Program-made: the position numbers and the translations under genes | Shown: positions 1-12,875 of the stretch, one piece after another | How positions within the stretch are numbered: the first letter of the stretch is position 1 | Layout of the letters: each line of letters begins with the position of its first letter | Notes under the pieces: generated by a model | What the model saw: the letters and a program-made list of their open reading frames with translations, nothing else | Told to the model about the DNA's origin: nothing | The model's database searches: none | Assembly (NCBI GenBank): GCA_948099385.1 | Contig: CANUEZ040000163.1 | Coordinates: forward strand, 7,349,001-7,413,000 | DNA length: 64,000 nt | Direction of reading: 5' to 3' | From: Fasciola hepatica | Lineage: Eukaryota > Platyhelminthes > Trematoda > Plagiorchiida > Fasciolidae

Positions 1-419
1 AAGTATTTGCACGTCAATTTCCTGCGATGTTATTGGATTATTAGGCATTTGTCTCCAGAGTTTTAAACTTTACCTGAGTATGAGGCTTGCATGCTTCGCA
101 CGCCTAAAAGAACCACTCATTTTAGTGTTATGTACCATAACCTACGTTAGGAGAAACAGCCTGATTGTGAAAACCTTTAGAGTATCGGTCCGCCATCAGA
201 CCGAATTCAAGCTCTGATGAACGCAATCCGGTTGGATTTGCTTTCCTCCCCCTCACTCCATAACCTTGCAACATTTGACTGGTTTTCTACCGGTGAACAG
301 TAAAATCTATCTAATATTTTAGGAAAGTTAGAAAATAACCATAACTCCTAATGCATGGTCCCGATGTTTTCAGAAGTACCATCACTTCTACCTACCTAAA
401 GTCTACTAACATCAGCCAT
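1..419. other. No gene seen
   Basis: No open frame of useful length and no recognisable repeat was seen. The stretch lies just beyond the 3' end of the minus-strand LINE that follows, so it is flanking or target DNA, possibly intronic. Confidence 0.4.
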
Positions 420-564
420 ACTGTATTGTATTGTATTGAAATTGTACTCTATTGAAGACTTTAGCAAGTTGACAAAAAACTCATATTTTAGCCGAATGGA
501 GGAAAACCGATCACTTGCACTTTGAAATAAGCATAAAAATAGGTACTTTAGAAATAAAACTTGT

Positions 565-1847
565 TCAGCCACCAAGGTTAGAACAAAGTTCTTCTGTGAC
601 TTTTATTTTGTCGACCAAAACACGTGCTAAGCAAGGCACTGTAGGGTTACAATAGACATTTATGCGGAATGGGATAAGTCCTAATTCGGAACTTGTGAAG
701 GGATGAAAACGGCATGCAGATAAGTCACGGTACAGGGGATGGGTGTGGTCAGCAAGAATCTTCTTGGCGGATTTCTCATAAGCTATATGTGCAAATCGCA
801 AACTTTGGAGATAAAACAGTCCTTGGAAATCAAAGAGACACGACTGATAGTGGCTAGGCTACGGCGTACAATGATGAAATCTTTCTTGAGTAGACCAGGA
901 CAGATTACGGGAATGTAGTACAGTAAGACTGGTAGAACACGTTGATGGACGAAAGAAAGAATGACAGCTTGTGTGGCACCAAACTGCCTTAGCCTGAGAA
1001 TTTGAAAAGACAGTCTACGCAGTTTTTTACCACAATTAGGATAAGAGGAACGCGAAAGGGAGAAAGTACACTGAGAACATTCGGAAGTGTTGAGATGTAG
1101 TCCAAAATGGAACGAAAAATTCTGAATATTGTATAAGTTCTCGGAAAGAGTTAAAGTTATTTTGGTTGGAGATATGTTGGCAGAGCACGACGTTATCAGC
1201 GTAAGTAAAACATTGCGCAGGTGGTGCAGTAGTCGTGTCGCTAGTAAACGTAGTGAAGAGAAAGTGGAAAGAACGGTACCCTGAAGAACATGTGAGTTGT
1301 TAATCAAAGGACTCTATAAACTTGTACCAAGTCTAGTACGTTGAGTTCTGTTGGGAAAGTAGTCTTTCTTCCACGAGAGTAAATAAGTGAGACGGCCAAA
1401 GGACTCTAACTTTTGAAGAAGTAAACAACGGGGAACCAAATGGAATACTGAAGAATAGTCGAGGAAAATACGTGGAACGGAATTCATGGAATGATTCAAG
1501 TTGTTTGAAATGACGTGGTAAACTGAAGCAACTGCATCCAGAGTGCATCTGGTGGGTTTGTACGCAAACTGATGGGGGAAATTCGAGGCAGCAAGAGAGG
1601 AAAACGATCGACTTAGGAGAGCAAGCCCGGTCAACTGGAGCGCAGAAGAAGTGATGACGATGGGACAAAAGCGTTTTGACAAAATGTTGAACTTGGAGTG
1701 TTTGGGAATAGGCATTGCTGTCACGGGTTTCCAGGAGGCCGGAATGGCACCAACATCGTAAGTTTTATTGGTGAGGGAAGTCATGATTCTGGAGAGCTGA
1801 GGTGCTCCAAATTTGAGAACCGTAGAAGATAAACCATCTGGACCCAC
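565..1847 (-). pseudogene. LINE reverse transcriptase and C-terminal region, broken
   Basis: The open frame at 1847-1314 begins with GPDGLSSTVLK, the usual start of a CR1/Jockey RT palm, and goes on through IPASWK and IFLDYSSVFHLVP to NRTQRTRLG. The next piece, 1307-783, begins at the HVLQGTVLS box that precedes the active site. The catalytic box is in a different frame at 1192-1203, where it reads YADN instead of YADD. The last aspartate is lost, so catalysis would fail even if the frames were restored. A third piece, 801-565, with HPLYRDLSACRF resembles the conserved tail of these proteins. Frameshifts between all three pieces mark an old, dead copy. Confidence 0.78.
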
Positions 1848-2460
1848 AGCAGAAGCTGTTCTTCTGAGGAAAATGGTTCTTTATCTAAGAGAATAGAAGG
1901 AAAATAAGACTTTAGGGTAACCGATGAAGGATGAATCAACGCGGCGTTCAGGTTGTTGTTATCTATGTCGTGGTTTTTTGATCGGGCCCGTTGTCCCCGT
2001 AGAAGCCGGATTCCTTGCCAGAGAAGTTTGCTTTTGGTGTCACAAAAGAACTGGTGGGAAAATGTCTTGTTCAGTTGTCGAATTTCTTGTTTGATCAGGG
2101 CTGAGTGCCCTTCACCGAAGCCTGGTCGTGTAGTTTATAGACACGTTCTTTTTGCTTTCTCAGATATTTCGACAATGGAGAAGCTATTCAGAAGCTATGC
2201 AGTCTTCGTAGGACAACACAAATCAAATACCTCACTCAGTGTATTCCTAAATAGGTCTAGCGAAGGAAAAAGAGCAATCGAAGGAAAACCACGAAGCAAT
2301 AATGGAAAAGGATCTCTGAAGAAGAGTGATGGTGTTGGGTGACAGGTTTCTAGATGTTATTTTTAGTTGTTTTGTCCTGAAGAGTAGACAGTGCGCTGAA
2401 CATGAATAAACTTTGGGTCTGATGATAACGAGAGCGTGACCACTCGTTGAACCAGGAGCT

Positions 2461-3136
2461 TTCAGTTGTAAGTGAAAAAGATCGGGATGGTTCGTGATGG
2501 TTCCGTCTCAAACAGCGTCCCCTCTAGTTTCGATAAGACAGAGTTCACTTAACCCAAGAACAAGTAAGGCATACTTAGATGCATGATTAAAATCACCAAC
2601 AACAAAGCATAAAACGTCAGACAGTAATGGAACCAGGATGGGTATGAAAGCGTCAAAGAACGAGTGGATGTCCCTCTGGGAGCAGAAAGGAGCTATATAC
2701 AATTTACTGATCACAGTGCCCGAAAAAGCGAGAATTTAAGGTGACGGTTAACAACCACGCAGTCAATGCCATTACACGAGAAAGTAAAAATAACTTTAGA
2801 CTTGCCGGATCACTCGGAATTTATGTAAGTAATCATATCTTCACCAGTCTTGTTTTTGCACTGTTTTCTGTCTTGACGAAAGCATTCAAAGTTCTCAAAG
2901 AGAACGAGTTCGTCATCAGTAATTTCATTTAACCAAGACTCTCGGATACAGGTCGTACAGATGGTTGTGGTAATCCTTGAGTTCAGGACACTGGTTAGGA
3001 AAGACATCTTTCCAAACAGGGACCAAATGTTAGTACTGACCAATGCGGAACTGTCATCTGCCTCGGCGTTGTGCGACTGAGAGCAGTCTACCAACCGGCT
3101 CGTTTGCTTTTCCTCGTCCAACTTGATCTTTGCCAA
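2461..3136 (-). pseudogene. LINE endonuclease domain (AP-endonuclease-like), broken
   Basis: Two open pieces on the minus strand, 3136-2810 and 2714-2508, form an apurinic-endonuclease-like domain. The first contains ESWLNEITDDE, matching the catalytic 'E(S/T)WL' motif that opens this fold in CR1/Jockey elements. The second contains FVVGDFNHAS, the 'GDFN' motif. In the family this enzyme nicks target DNA to prime reverse transcription. The pieces lie in different frames with stops between them, so the gene is dead. The order and spacing relative to the RT downstream agree with a LINE ORF2. Confidence 0.7.
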
Positions 3137-4460
3137 CTTTCATAAAAGCGACTAGTGGATAGTGAAGTGGAACATATTGCGTCTCTAATTCGAGTGGATG
3201 ATTCTTTAGGGCAGCGAATGCTGAGTGACATGAGTTGATGTTGAGAATAATTCCAAAACGACATTGATCAGGTGCACAACAAAATATAGCGCAGCCAATC
3301 GAGGAGCGCGTCAACCATGTGTCACACCCCAGCTCATCTTTTCAATTGAACCCGAGGTACTTAGCGTCCTGATGCTTCTATCTGGTGCGATTTTCAAATG
3401 CTTTTTGAAAATCTTTGCAGCAGTTAGAATTTCCTCACCATCTTTCGTTTTACCTCAAACTTATTCAAATGTGTGGAATGCGTTTGTATCTTTCATGATC
3501 TTCATCTATTGGTATCCATCAGTGATCAGTAATGATAGCCTAACCAGAACGCATTCCACCAAGAACATCATAATTGGCATAGACACCAATTTTTGTTAAG
3601 CTCTCTAATGTCACATCTTCTATCGGCATCCTATGTTTGTTATCTTTCCGGAAAACGCAAGCTGAGATAGCAAGAAGGCAAAAAATTGCCACCTTTACTT
3701 TTGACTTACACCGAGTTTGATTGTATTCCAGCCTATTACTCTTCAGTGGTTTTGCTGCTATTCTGAAGAGAGATATCTGTTGACCTTTGACTGTCAATAC
3801 TAACCATCAAGCACCTTTCTCATACAGCGTACTTATTCACCCTAGTGTGTAAAATCCAATTAAACCGCTGTGAGAAGTTTGGAAAACATATCCCCAAAAA
3901 GCATTCTCCAAAGGTTAGTGTTATTCCAGTCGTTACAGTGTTCTGCCCATTCCTACCTAGAATAATTAACGTAGAGACTCTATTGTCCTTTGCACAACTT
4001 GTAAACATGAAATTTCAGGAAGAGTAGCAACAGTAGGTTTTACTTACTTCCAAGCGTGATTAATCCTATCCTTTGTCCCTTCACTAGGATGTTAGGTATA
4101 CAAATAAGTGTTTGTCTGCAAAAGATATGAAATTAAATTAAAGATAAACGACCCCAGTAGTTCACTTATGGCTGAAAAATTCTTCTGCCTCGGCTGTACT
4201 CGAATTCACGCACAGATACGAGCTACGCTCTTGGTAATGTGTCCGATTTGTCAAACTAGTTACTAATCCACTGTGCGGGGGTCAAACTCTTTCCAAATGG
4301 ATTGTGTTGGATGATACATTTTGAACCGATCCAAAGTGTGTCTTTATCAAGTGGATTCATAAGGAAATCCTACTACAAGCAGCCAAATTACAAGCCGGTT
4401 CAATCTGATTAATTTTGTGTACTGAAGCAATTTGGACAGGCAAATAGTATGATTCAGTCC

Positions 4461-4540
4461 TGTCTTATAGCTCAGATGGTGAAGCACATGCAGTACTACA
4501 ACGTAGACGGTGTCCGTGGATTTGAATCGTGCGAGATCCA
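4461..4540 (+). repeat. tRNA-like SINE head (degenerate)
   Basis: A good A-box-like sequence, TAGCTCAGATGG, at 4468-4479 is followed about 40 bases later by a B-box-like GGATTTGAATC at 4518-4528. The spacing is that of a tRNA internal promoter, but the anticodon region does not fold well. I read this as a decayed tRNA-derived SINE or tRNA pseudogene. Confidence 0.35.
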
Positions 4541-7500
4541 ACGACTATTCGGATTAGGATCAATTAAAAATATGCCGTTTAGCTTTCCGTATTTATTTTG
4601 TACCTCATTACCTCAGATTCTGATTTTCAATATTCGCGAGGAGCGATTTGTTGAGAATCATGCCCACCCCCATCCTCTCACTCTGTTGTGTCCGCTTCTA
4701 ACTCAATCTGATGTAGTTTATTCGGGATTTCCGGTTGCAAACCACCATAATTCGACTTGATTCTTTACGCTGATGAATTTGTGAGTTTGCACATTCTAAC
4801 TTCTTCATCTGTTCCATTCTGTTCTTGATCAACCGCTCCCCAAGATTTGTGTTGCCTGAGTGAGCATGAAACTTGTGGACATACAATGCAATAAATTGAT
4901 TGTAACTTCATTTTTTCATCACTAGAAAAAAGGGATGAGATTGAATGGTAGCTGTTTGACTTGCCAGCATTTGAAACTGATCGAATCAGGAGGCGATAGT
5001 GTTTTTTTCCTCATCCATAAATTATTCAAAACCATTCATTGATTTCTTGATAAAGAGAAAAGAGTAACCTAACATTCTCTCCCGGGATCCTGTTCTTGAT
5101 TGTTTCCTCCTCCAGCACACAGCCAACAGCTCATCATACAGCATACGAATGTGCCTGGTTGTTAGGTGCAGTGAGGGTCGAAATGTGGACAAAATTCTTG
5201 CTCGTTTCGCGTGCTGAAAACACTAGCAGTGAAAATCTAACAAGCAATACATGAGAATAATTTGATGGAGTGTTCCACGTTTTTCCTGAGACGCAACAGT
5301 TAGTCACTGACAATAATCGGCGTCTTCGTGATAGTTATGCTTATGTGAACTGAGTGTGGTGAATAGACTTTATTCATACTTTACAAACAATATTATTCAA
5401 GCCGTTTCTAATACTGTGGTCAAGATAAAGCTGTGGCGGGGCATAGAGAAAGAGTGTGCTTTAGTTTCTCTGTATATAATATCCGTTATCCTGACCAATT
5501 TAGAGTTACACAAAGCGTCAGGTAAAGAAATGAAACCCAGTCGAAGTTTTTATCGTGGTATTGTACGTGGATGTCAAAAATCGGACAATGAAAAATACGA
5601 ATCCGAATTTTCTACTTACTTCGTGGGTTGATCGGCCATTTATTGTTTAAGAGATGGTAAAAAGGTAGACAGTAGCCTGAGCTCAATTGCCAGGAGACTA
5701 CAGTTTCAACTGTTTACTAAAGCAAATTGTCGATGTGAGGGGCTAGCACGAAGACAAAGCAATGGCAGAGACGCCAAGGTAGACAGTAAGGTCAATGCAG
5801 AGCGGCCACCGGACACTAAAGTACGAATGTGATTCACAGAAGTCACTAGTCATGTGGTGCAGTGTGTGACAAAATGGGCACGAAAGTTTATTTTAGTTTT
5901 ATTAGTTCACTTGCAGATGTCATGGGGGAAGTGAACCAGTGATCAGAGCTTGGGAAGAGACAAGCTTGTTTGAGTAAACAAAGAAGATCCAACAGTTAAA
6001 TCAAGATTCAATAGACGTTGAATAAAGGTTGACAGAGCGCTAACCCGCGATCACCATTAGTTCTCCCCGCCGATGGTGAGACCAGTCCCGGATGTCTTTT
6101 GCAGCTGTTTTCTAGAACTGTTGATTAGTTTACTTGATCTATTTTCACGCTGGTATCCATCTATCAGCTCATCAACAAGTTCGTTATCCCAGACCTTTCT
6201 TGATGTATCACTTAGGCCATGCAGAAACTGAGTTGTGAATTTCCTTAAATCGGTATTTCCAGCAATAGGAAGTATCCTCGTGGGTATATCTCAGCGAAGC
6301 CTCTTGACGAGTTCATTTGTTAGTCAGCAAAAAATATCCAAGTGAATTTATCAATCGTTTTTCGTGATCGATAACATTTGATTAGGGGACTATCTGGTCT
6401 TGGTGGAAATTTATTACAGGATTTCTAGAGGTGGCAAAGTCGGAACGGAGCTACTTGGTCACGTGAGCTTAAAAGTCTGCAAACATTTGGATTCGTACTT
6501 TTTCAGGAACCACAGCTTACAGTGATTTTTCTTTGATCAAATTCGTTCTCTGAAAGATAGTTTTGTTTGACTTTGATGACTCATGACACTAGTTTAAAAT
6601 GGATTCAATCGGTCCAAATACACTGGAAGTGTTGAAATGTGACTGCCACTGACGAGTAGATGATCCAGTTGACCATAACCTACCTACAACACAGTACTGT
6701 TAATTTCTAATGGCATACTTGGGCATGATTGCTAGGGGAGAAAAAGGTTTCATAGCCCCGGAGTCCCACTGCACTAATACGGATTACCGCTGGACTGACC
6801 TTGAAACTTGGAGTGGAGAACCATGGTGTCCCAAGGGATCCGGCGTGCCAACAACCGATTTCTGCCTACCACTGAAATGGCCGTCAGCATTCAGAACACA
6901 GCACAACTACTTAAAAAACGACCGAAATTGGCCAAAATTTTGTATTTTTGGATCTTCTTTGTTCGTTTGAGAACAAACAAGTTTCGTTGAAGGTGAAATG
7001 ACTAATTTTGGGACAGATGGTTAATGCCATTGTTCGTATTTTGACGCAAGAATTATCTGCAGATGGGCGAACAAAGTTCCTCCGAAGCATATGACCGATT
7101 TCGGGGTTATTGACACTCAGCATGTATGCGAATCCGGTACTCCTCCTTTCATACTTTTATTCCGATTCTTGTACACTCCGTCGTTGTTTGCTCACAACGA
7201 TCACCGTTGTGGTTCCTCAGTAGCCTCTCAAGAGCAGTATCCACTCACACTTCGGATGTGCTTTGAAAAATTGATCTGATTTAATTTTGGGATTTTTCGG
7301 AGTGCACTTTTGTATTGTTCTATTCCATGATCTATCATTAGTGCACTTCAGTAGGGGCCCGAGATATTTCAGGAGAAGTGGAGACCATCGCGAACTTTCT
7401 GACAGACAGCAAAGTTGACAAAGTGTTCGAAACCTATACTGAAAACATTGCACTACCATTAGCACGAACCCATCCAAAAACGTTTCGATGTAGAATTCCA

Positions 7501-7626
7501 TTCAAGTAGCATAGCAGTTAAATTATTTTTTCTTTGAAAATGCTTTTTCTCCTCTCTGAAGTGACAGAATTGATGTAATCAAGTCTGTGTGGAAAGTTCG
7601 CAACTAGTCAGTCTTTGTTTTCGCGG

Positions 7627-7655
7627 ATGACGATGATGATGATGATAATGATGGT
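7627..7655 (+). repeat. GAT-rich microsatellite
   Basis: Short run of GAT/GAC units with interruptions. It creates an artificial Met/Met-rich open frame downstream that is not a gene. Confidence 0.6.
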
Positions 7656-8224
7656 TATTCGGACGATGTTGATGTTCATAACAATTGGATTAGCAACAGA
7701 TTGCCCTCTACAAATGTATTGTTCGGAATTCAAAATCAGTTATATTTCCCTAAAATGTATGCCCTTAAACTTTCAACAGATCTGTTATTTGAGCAATTTT
7801 GCTGGTTATTTGTTTCTACAAGATGTGGCCATATTCGGTTTGGTTTGAGTAAGTCCTTACTCTTCCTGTGACACACAGCTGGTTATCCTCTAATAAGTCT
7901 TGGTGAGTGGTCATTTGAAAAAGTTCGGGAACCGGAGCTTTATTTGTTCTAAAGTTTCGAATTCACGACACAGTACCATTGGGAAAATATGAAATTGGAA
8001 TAAATAGACTCAAAATGCCAAGACGATCTTTACTCTCCTCTCAACTAATGACCCTCAACGATACACTTGGTGCTCAATTCAAAAGTCCTAATGTTTAACA
8101 AACCTGGATTGAATTTAACGGATGCGAATAGCCATGTACGAATACAATTTTCTTGGTTTTTTCAAAAAACACCTATCATAAAACAATAAAGTTCTTGGAA
8201 TTTCATATTCAGATTTTGTCGCTT

Positions 8225-8312
8225 GTTGCCCTGCATTCTTGCAGCATTTAATTAGCTTATTCCCCACCCCAGAAATATTGTACCACTGTTGTATGGTAAG
8301 AGATGCATAAGA
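8225..8312 (+). repeat. SINE-like repeat, family B, 3' part
   Basis: The end of this stretch, with GAAATATTGTACCACTG and TGTATGGTA, matches the 3' part of the longer copy at 8840-9020 and, more weakly, the copy at 63800-63990. The 5' tRNA-like part is not recognisable here, so it is probably 5'-truncated. Family membership is judged by eye. Confidence 0.5.
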
Positions 8313-8762
8313 ATGTTTGTTATCGCTACTTGTGAACTTTTGGACATTTGAAATAAACTAAGCAACATATGATACTTTTCAACGAATTAAAACGGACACT
8401 TTTGGTGCAAAATCTAATATAATTGAGATGTAACGAAGAGTCAATCGACAGCCTTTCAATCTGACTGCTTTAAACAAGTTTACAGTAGCACAGCAATCCA
8501 GATACTCAAGTAGTGTCAACTGAGTGTCTAGGGCTTCCAATGTAGTAGGTAGATAGCATTGTTATCCACCTTTCAGTTTACTTGCCTTTCTACTTTGATT
8601 ACACATACATGTTTGTCTGCTTATTAGGTGTTTGCGCCTATATGGCATTGTTCATCAGCTCACATTGTCGTCAAGGCAATATAAACATTTTAATCATGAA
8701 ATACTCTTGGCAGATTTGACAAAGTTAGAGATTATTCGAAAGATCCAATTCATTGAACCCGG

Positions 8763-9025
8763 CCGGATTTGAACCCATACTCGGAGGCCACCCACGCCTC
8801 TGTTCGGCTTGTGCTGCATCAGCTGAACCATGAAGACATGCTAAACGGCTGTGTATACTTCACAACCGGCGGTGGTAAAACAGTAATCTGGCAGACTTCT
8901 GATCTTACTGTTTCGGGTTCGAAACATCGCGCGCCGATTCAGTCGATCACTTCTCCCATGGGCAGCTTTTAATTGGCCGCGACCTCCTTCCCGAAATATT
9001 GTACTTCTGTCATATGGTAGAAAGT
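8763..9025 (+). repeat. SINE-like repeat, family B, with tRNA-like boxes
   Basis: A B-box-like GGGTTCGAAAC lies near 8916-8926, followed by a body with AATTGGCCGCGACCTCCTTC and then ATATTGTACTTCTGTCATATG. The same order appears at 63800-63990, where GGGTTTCGAATAAC precedes GTGGCCGCCAACCCCTTCC and a CCGTACAGCTACCATAT end. A second B-box-like sequence in the opposite orientation (GGATTTGAACCC, 8765-8776) lies just upstream, so the stretch may be two tRNA-derived repeats placed head to head. Confidence 0.5.
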
Positions 9026-11060
9026 AAACTAAGGAAAGGAGAAGAGAAAGAATGGATTTTCGAATTGAGCCACCAAGTTTTTCCGTGCCATTCTGATGCA
9101 TTCGTACCGAATCTAACGAGCGGTATGCTTACTGTTTCATCCTGAATAATGCGTTAACGGGACGAGTGACAGTGAGGTCAACTATAATCCGACTGTGCCG
9201 ATAGCAGTGGATTTTGAACAACTTCTCTTTAATTGATACAACTCACAATAAGTGGTGTTCGAGCATGGTAGAAGTATTCTCAGTGTCATGTGAACGACTG
9301 AAGCTGGAGGACATCCTGGAGAACAGTAGAAGTAAAAAGGGAGAACTAAACGATTCTTCGGTTAAGGATGTTGATAAAGCAAATCGTTTGCCGTGGAAAT
9401 AAAACTAAAATTGGTGGTCAAATGCGTTGAATTACTTGTTCAGAAGTGATCGGAGGTGGTTTTGTTTTGTACTACCCGAAATTATAAAACAGACTATAGA
9501 ATCTTTGCCAGTGTTGACTTAAGATGCGCAAAGTTTGCCAGTATGTGAAAATCAAGGTCTTCGATCCTATGCTCAGTTCTGATGGGAAGACTGTTCCGAG
9601 GTTAGGTACGGAGTATGGATCATAGGCGGGAAATTTATGTAACGAAAGCTATAGTCCACTGAACCAAAATGGTTGGGACATATGCTGAAGTTGTCTTAAG
9701 ATAGACCCTCTCAAAATCCAACGGGTGAAAGATGAGAAAAAGATGAACAGTTCCTGACTCAGATATTACGGCTAGATATTTCTGAGTGCAGCACTTGGTT
9801 ATTTTGGACGTGTTGAGTACTTGACTTGGATCCGAGTGACCATTCTGCTCAATTTTGTGAGACACTGGCGAACATGGCTGCGTCTCGTGACCGGTCACGT
9901 CATTGCATTAACACTATCTCTTAGTCTACTAGTTACTTGAATTCGTGGTTTTTTGGGTACTTTCATGACCAATCTTTTGTTTTCTGACTCAAACTTCGGT
10001 GGAAGCTAGCAATCAAAGTAGCCGCACTTAAAGCATTGTTAGTTTCTGAAGATGTATTTTATTGTTTCTCCTCTGTTATCGGGTATAGAAAATCAGTTCC
10101 AGTTGCTTAGCAACATCTTACTATATCAGGAATGAGTCTAAATTTGGAAGAGCTTAATAAAACTCATCATAAACTCGAAATCACGAACTCTATACATGGA
10201 AGAGCTGAGTCAAAGTGCAACGGCATTTATCAATTCCGCGACCTTGGATGGCAAGGATAAAGAAAGTGGGGCACAAAAGCTGGTGAAATTCATTTGGTGG
10301 CCAGTTTTTCCTGTCCCATTAACCGATTGTGAACTTAAGTGAAACTGATGCCTCCGAAGCGAAGTGTTTATCTATTCAGCTGTATTGGAAACGGTGGGTC
10401 TCCCTTATCCAATTCAAGATAAAAGAAATAATTTAAATGACGGTATATAAAGACATCCCGCTCTCTGCAATCGCTATCAAACGTAAGACGTGCCAGCACA
10501 GGTATGGCGTGATAACTGAAACATTAAAATGGAGTAGACTGAAATGTGTATTCACTTAGTGCGTTCGACGATGGAGAGGTAAACCTGCTAGGTTCTTGTC
10601 GAGATAAACAGATTTTCTTTCCCAGTAAATCACCGGTTGATGCATCGTGATAAGTAGCATTTTTCTGAGCGCGAAAAGATTTGGTACTGGGTAACTCATC
10701 ATCACATTGACAGATGAGATCAAGCCAAGTCTGTGAAATTATTGAGCTTTTGCCGTTACATATCGTAGAGAATTGGAGTTATCCTGTGTAACCACAACGG
10801 ACTGAGCAACTCATTTTGAGAATCGTTTGAGTGTTTGTACTAATTCATTGAATCAGGCAGTTATCCTTTTAACCAATCCAATGCTCATCACAGCTGACAA
10901 ATAGCATGTGAGACATAAGGATCAGTGGCTTTTAAAGTTTAATCATTTGAAAACCTGTACCGGATTCGGTGGTATTTCTATGCACGAGTGGCCTGTGCCG
11001 ATTTAAGATTGTGCTTTATTTGATTAAACAAATTTTCATCTTTGAAAAGAAAGAACCAAC
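9026..11060. other. No gene seen
   Basis: No supportable exon, RNA gene or repeat was found. The higher-coordinate end borders the 3' end of the minus-strand gypsy element; I could not find its 3' LTR here. Confidence 0.3.
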
Positions 11061-11339
11061 AAAAACATGATTCTTCTAGACCAGAAATGATTTTATTTCT
11101 AAACATTTTCCTCTGATTTTTCCAAATGAAACCTATTCCTTTTTATCCAATGACCTCCAGAGAGTACTAGGTATAATTTCTTTGTTGTACGCAATTGCAC
11201 CTCTCCTTCTGTTCCGGGATATTCCGTCGATTTTACTGAGTCAATCCAGGCTTTATCACCTGGATGGATTGGATGCAGTAGTTCGTTAGCTTAGAGATAA
11301 AATATTTGATTGAACTCTTTTAAACTTGGAACTTCCATC

Positions 11340-12050
11340 TAACTACTTACAGTCTAATACTTGGGTCTCGTAACCCGGATCAAATGGTTAGAGCCTTGCG
11401 CGTCTGTCTCCCAAATGAGCTTTTTGTCGGGCTTGTTCCCTCAGTTGCGGACGACATACTTCGAAGCTCAATTAGAGCGATAAATGGATTACTACCCTCG
11501 ACCTGTTGAGTATCGTCGCCTGTTTGAGCACGCTTTATGCTCAACCAGTGGACTGGCTTTGATCAAGACTGCTAATTTTATGCCCGTAATGCCATACCTT
11601 GGAGAGGCGTTCGGTTTCCCTAATGCAAAACTAAGAACCACCATCAGAAATCAACCGAATCAGAATTCTTAAGTTGGCTGGCAGTTTGTCCGTAATCCTT
11701 GCGGTTGTTTCTGTTCTGAGGAGGGTGACTCTAAGTAAGTCACTGTAGTAATTACCGGTCATCAAGCAACTGTTCTTCCCTTGGTAAAATTATCCAACGC
11801 CACCATTTCCCACAGCTGGTCCGGTATTGGGCGCATCCCCATCGGTTCTCTCGTTCGTCTTTGAGCAAATTGCCTGCACAGTTCGCATTTCGTCACCATC
11901 TATTTGACCTGTTCTGCCATACCCAACCCGTAGAAAGTTCCTATGGTCCAGCTGATAAATTCACTGATACCTGTGTGGGAACGGTGTAACAGACGCCGAG
12001 CATCTTTTCATACGTCTTACACGACCACCATCCGCTCACTTCAGATATCG
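11340..12050 (-). pseudogene. Gypsy integrase, broken
   Basis: Translated on the minus strand in several frames, this shows CELCRQFAQRRTREP, the end of the zinc-binding H2C2 region, followed by DQLWEMVALDNFTKGR, where the first catalytic Asp sits. ISDGGS (with a stop just after it) carries the second Asp and SPLVEHK the likely catalytic Glu. The D-D-E order and the downstream ATEGTSP motif fit a Ty3/gypsy integrase core that inserts element cDNA into the host genome. Multiple stops show it is non-functional. A further stretch to about 11080 resembles the small domain that follows integrase in such elements (GDKAWIDSVKS, then WIKRNRF). Confidence 0.65.
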
Positions 12051-12189
12051 GTTCGTCCTCCATTGTTAACTCAACATGGTATTTGAAGTAACATAATACT
12101 CCTGTCATTAGAGTTCATCTGTCTCCCATTTCTTTTTTCGCTCGTCGTTCATGCTCGGTAGTGTGAATAATGAGAGAATTTCGGCAACG

Positions 12190-12840
12190 AAAATTCGTTT
12201 ACCCTTTTGATGGTATAGTTCGGAGTTATAATGTTGGAGAAGTACTAGTATCCATCACAGTCTCCCAGATACTCGAAGTAATTACCTAATGAAGATCACG
12301 ACCAGTCACTTATGATCGGAATACATAAATGCGTAAGTTGGCCGGAGGTGTAATCGTTGGACTTCTCCTGAGAGCACACAATCACAGTTAGTTCTTTTAC
12401 AATTTGTGCATATTCCTGATCACAAGTTGTTAAGGTCCTGCTGCAATAATCAAGCTAGCTTTCATTTTGTAAATGAACGGCTCCCAAACCACTTTGACTA
12501 CTATCACATTGTATGCATGGAGGTGAGGTGTGGTCATAATGTGCTAGAAATAGGGCCTTCACGATAAGCTTCTTTATGCGATCAAATTCTTGTGGCTATT
12601 CGTCTGTCCAAATCCACGTTTTTCCCTTATGTGTCAGCCAGCGGATCGGTCACATCAGTTCCGCTAACTCTGTATGGATCTGCTCAAAGAGTTGATCATT
12701 GTAATAAGACTTGCGATATTTTCGGTATCGCTTGGCGCATGTATATCTACAATTGCGTTTACCTGCTACCTTGCCTGATACCTTCGCTAGTGCGAATGTG
12801 GCCTTGAAACTTCATCGCATTTTGACAAAATGTCAGCCCG
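12190..12840 (-). pseudogene. Gypsy RT tail and RNase H, broken
   Basis: The first part (12840-12680, minus strand) reads MKFQGHIRTSEGIR, the thumb-connection region of a gypsy RT. It is followed by WTDE and FDRIKKLIV and then IQCDSSQSGLGAVHLQ, the first RNase H strand with its catalytic Asp. CDQEYAQIVKELTVIV and GKRIFVAEILS continue the RNase H domain. RNase H removes the RNA template during reverse transcription. The gypsy coding sequence resumes here immediately past the PLE target duplication, which is why the insertion point can be fixed to the base. Confidence 0.65.
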
Positions 12841-12848
12841 TTCCATTT
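12840..12848 (+). repeat. Target-site duplication, left copy
   Basis: GTTCCATTT, identical to 13853-13861. In minus-strand gypsy frame it encodes part of LKWN. Confidence 0.7.
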
Positions 12849-12875
12849 TGGGAATTTGAAACAACCTTTTCCCAG

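Larger units (their letters stand above)
420..3140 (-). mobile_element. Decayed CR1/Jockey-like non-LTR retrotransposon
   Basis: Read on the minus strand, the element runs endonuclease (about 3136-2460), endonuclease-RT linker (about 2350-1900), reverse transcriptase (about 1847-1180) and a C-terminal region ending near 565. The 3' end probably lies at the short ATTGT-type tandem repeat at 420-437; LINEs of the CR1 group often end in short tandem repeats rather than poly(A). The reading frame breaks several times and the catalytic box is altered, so the copy cannot be active. The 5' end is unclear: recognisable protein similarity stops near 3140 without an identifiable upstream ORF, so it is probably 5'-truncated. 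The clade is assigned from remembered protein motifs, so CR1 versus another Jockey-superfamily clade is not certain. Confidence 0.75.
3141..8224. other. Long non-coding stretch
   Basis: Only short, unrelated open frames occur. A tRNA-like head at 4461-4540 and a small GAT-rich microsatellite near 7627-7655 are the only structures noted. The open frames around 6710-6990 and 7615-7848 have no motif I recognise; the second starts inside the microsatellite. Nothing supports a host exon here. Confidence 0.35.

Noticed and set aside
1953..2342. 129-codon plus-strand frame
   Set aside because: It lies antisense to the endonuclease-RT linker of the minus-strand LINE, whose minus-strand translation (KQKERVYKLHDQASVKG and onward) is the real signal.
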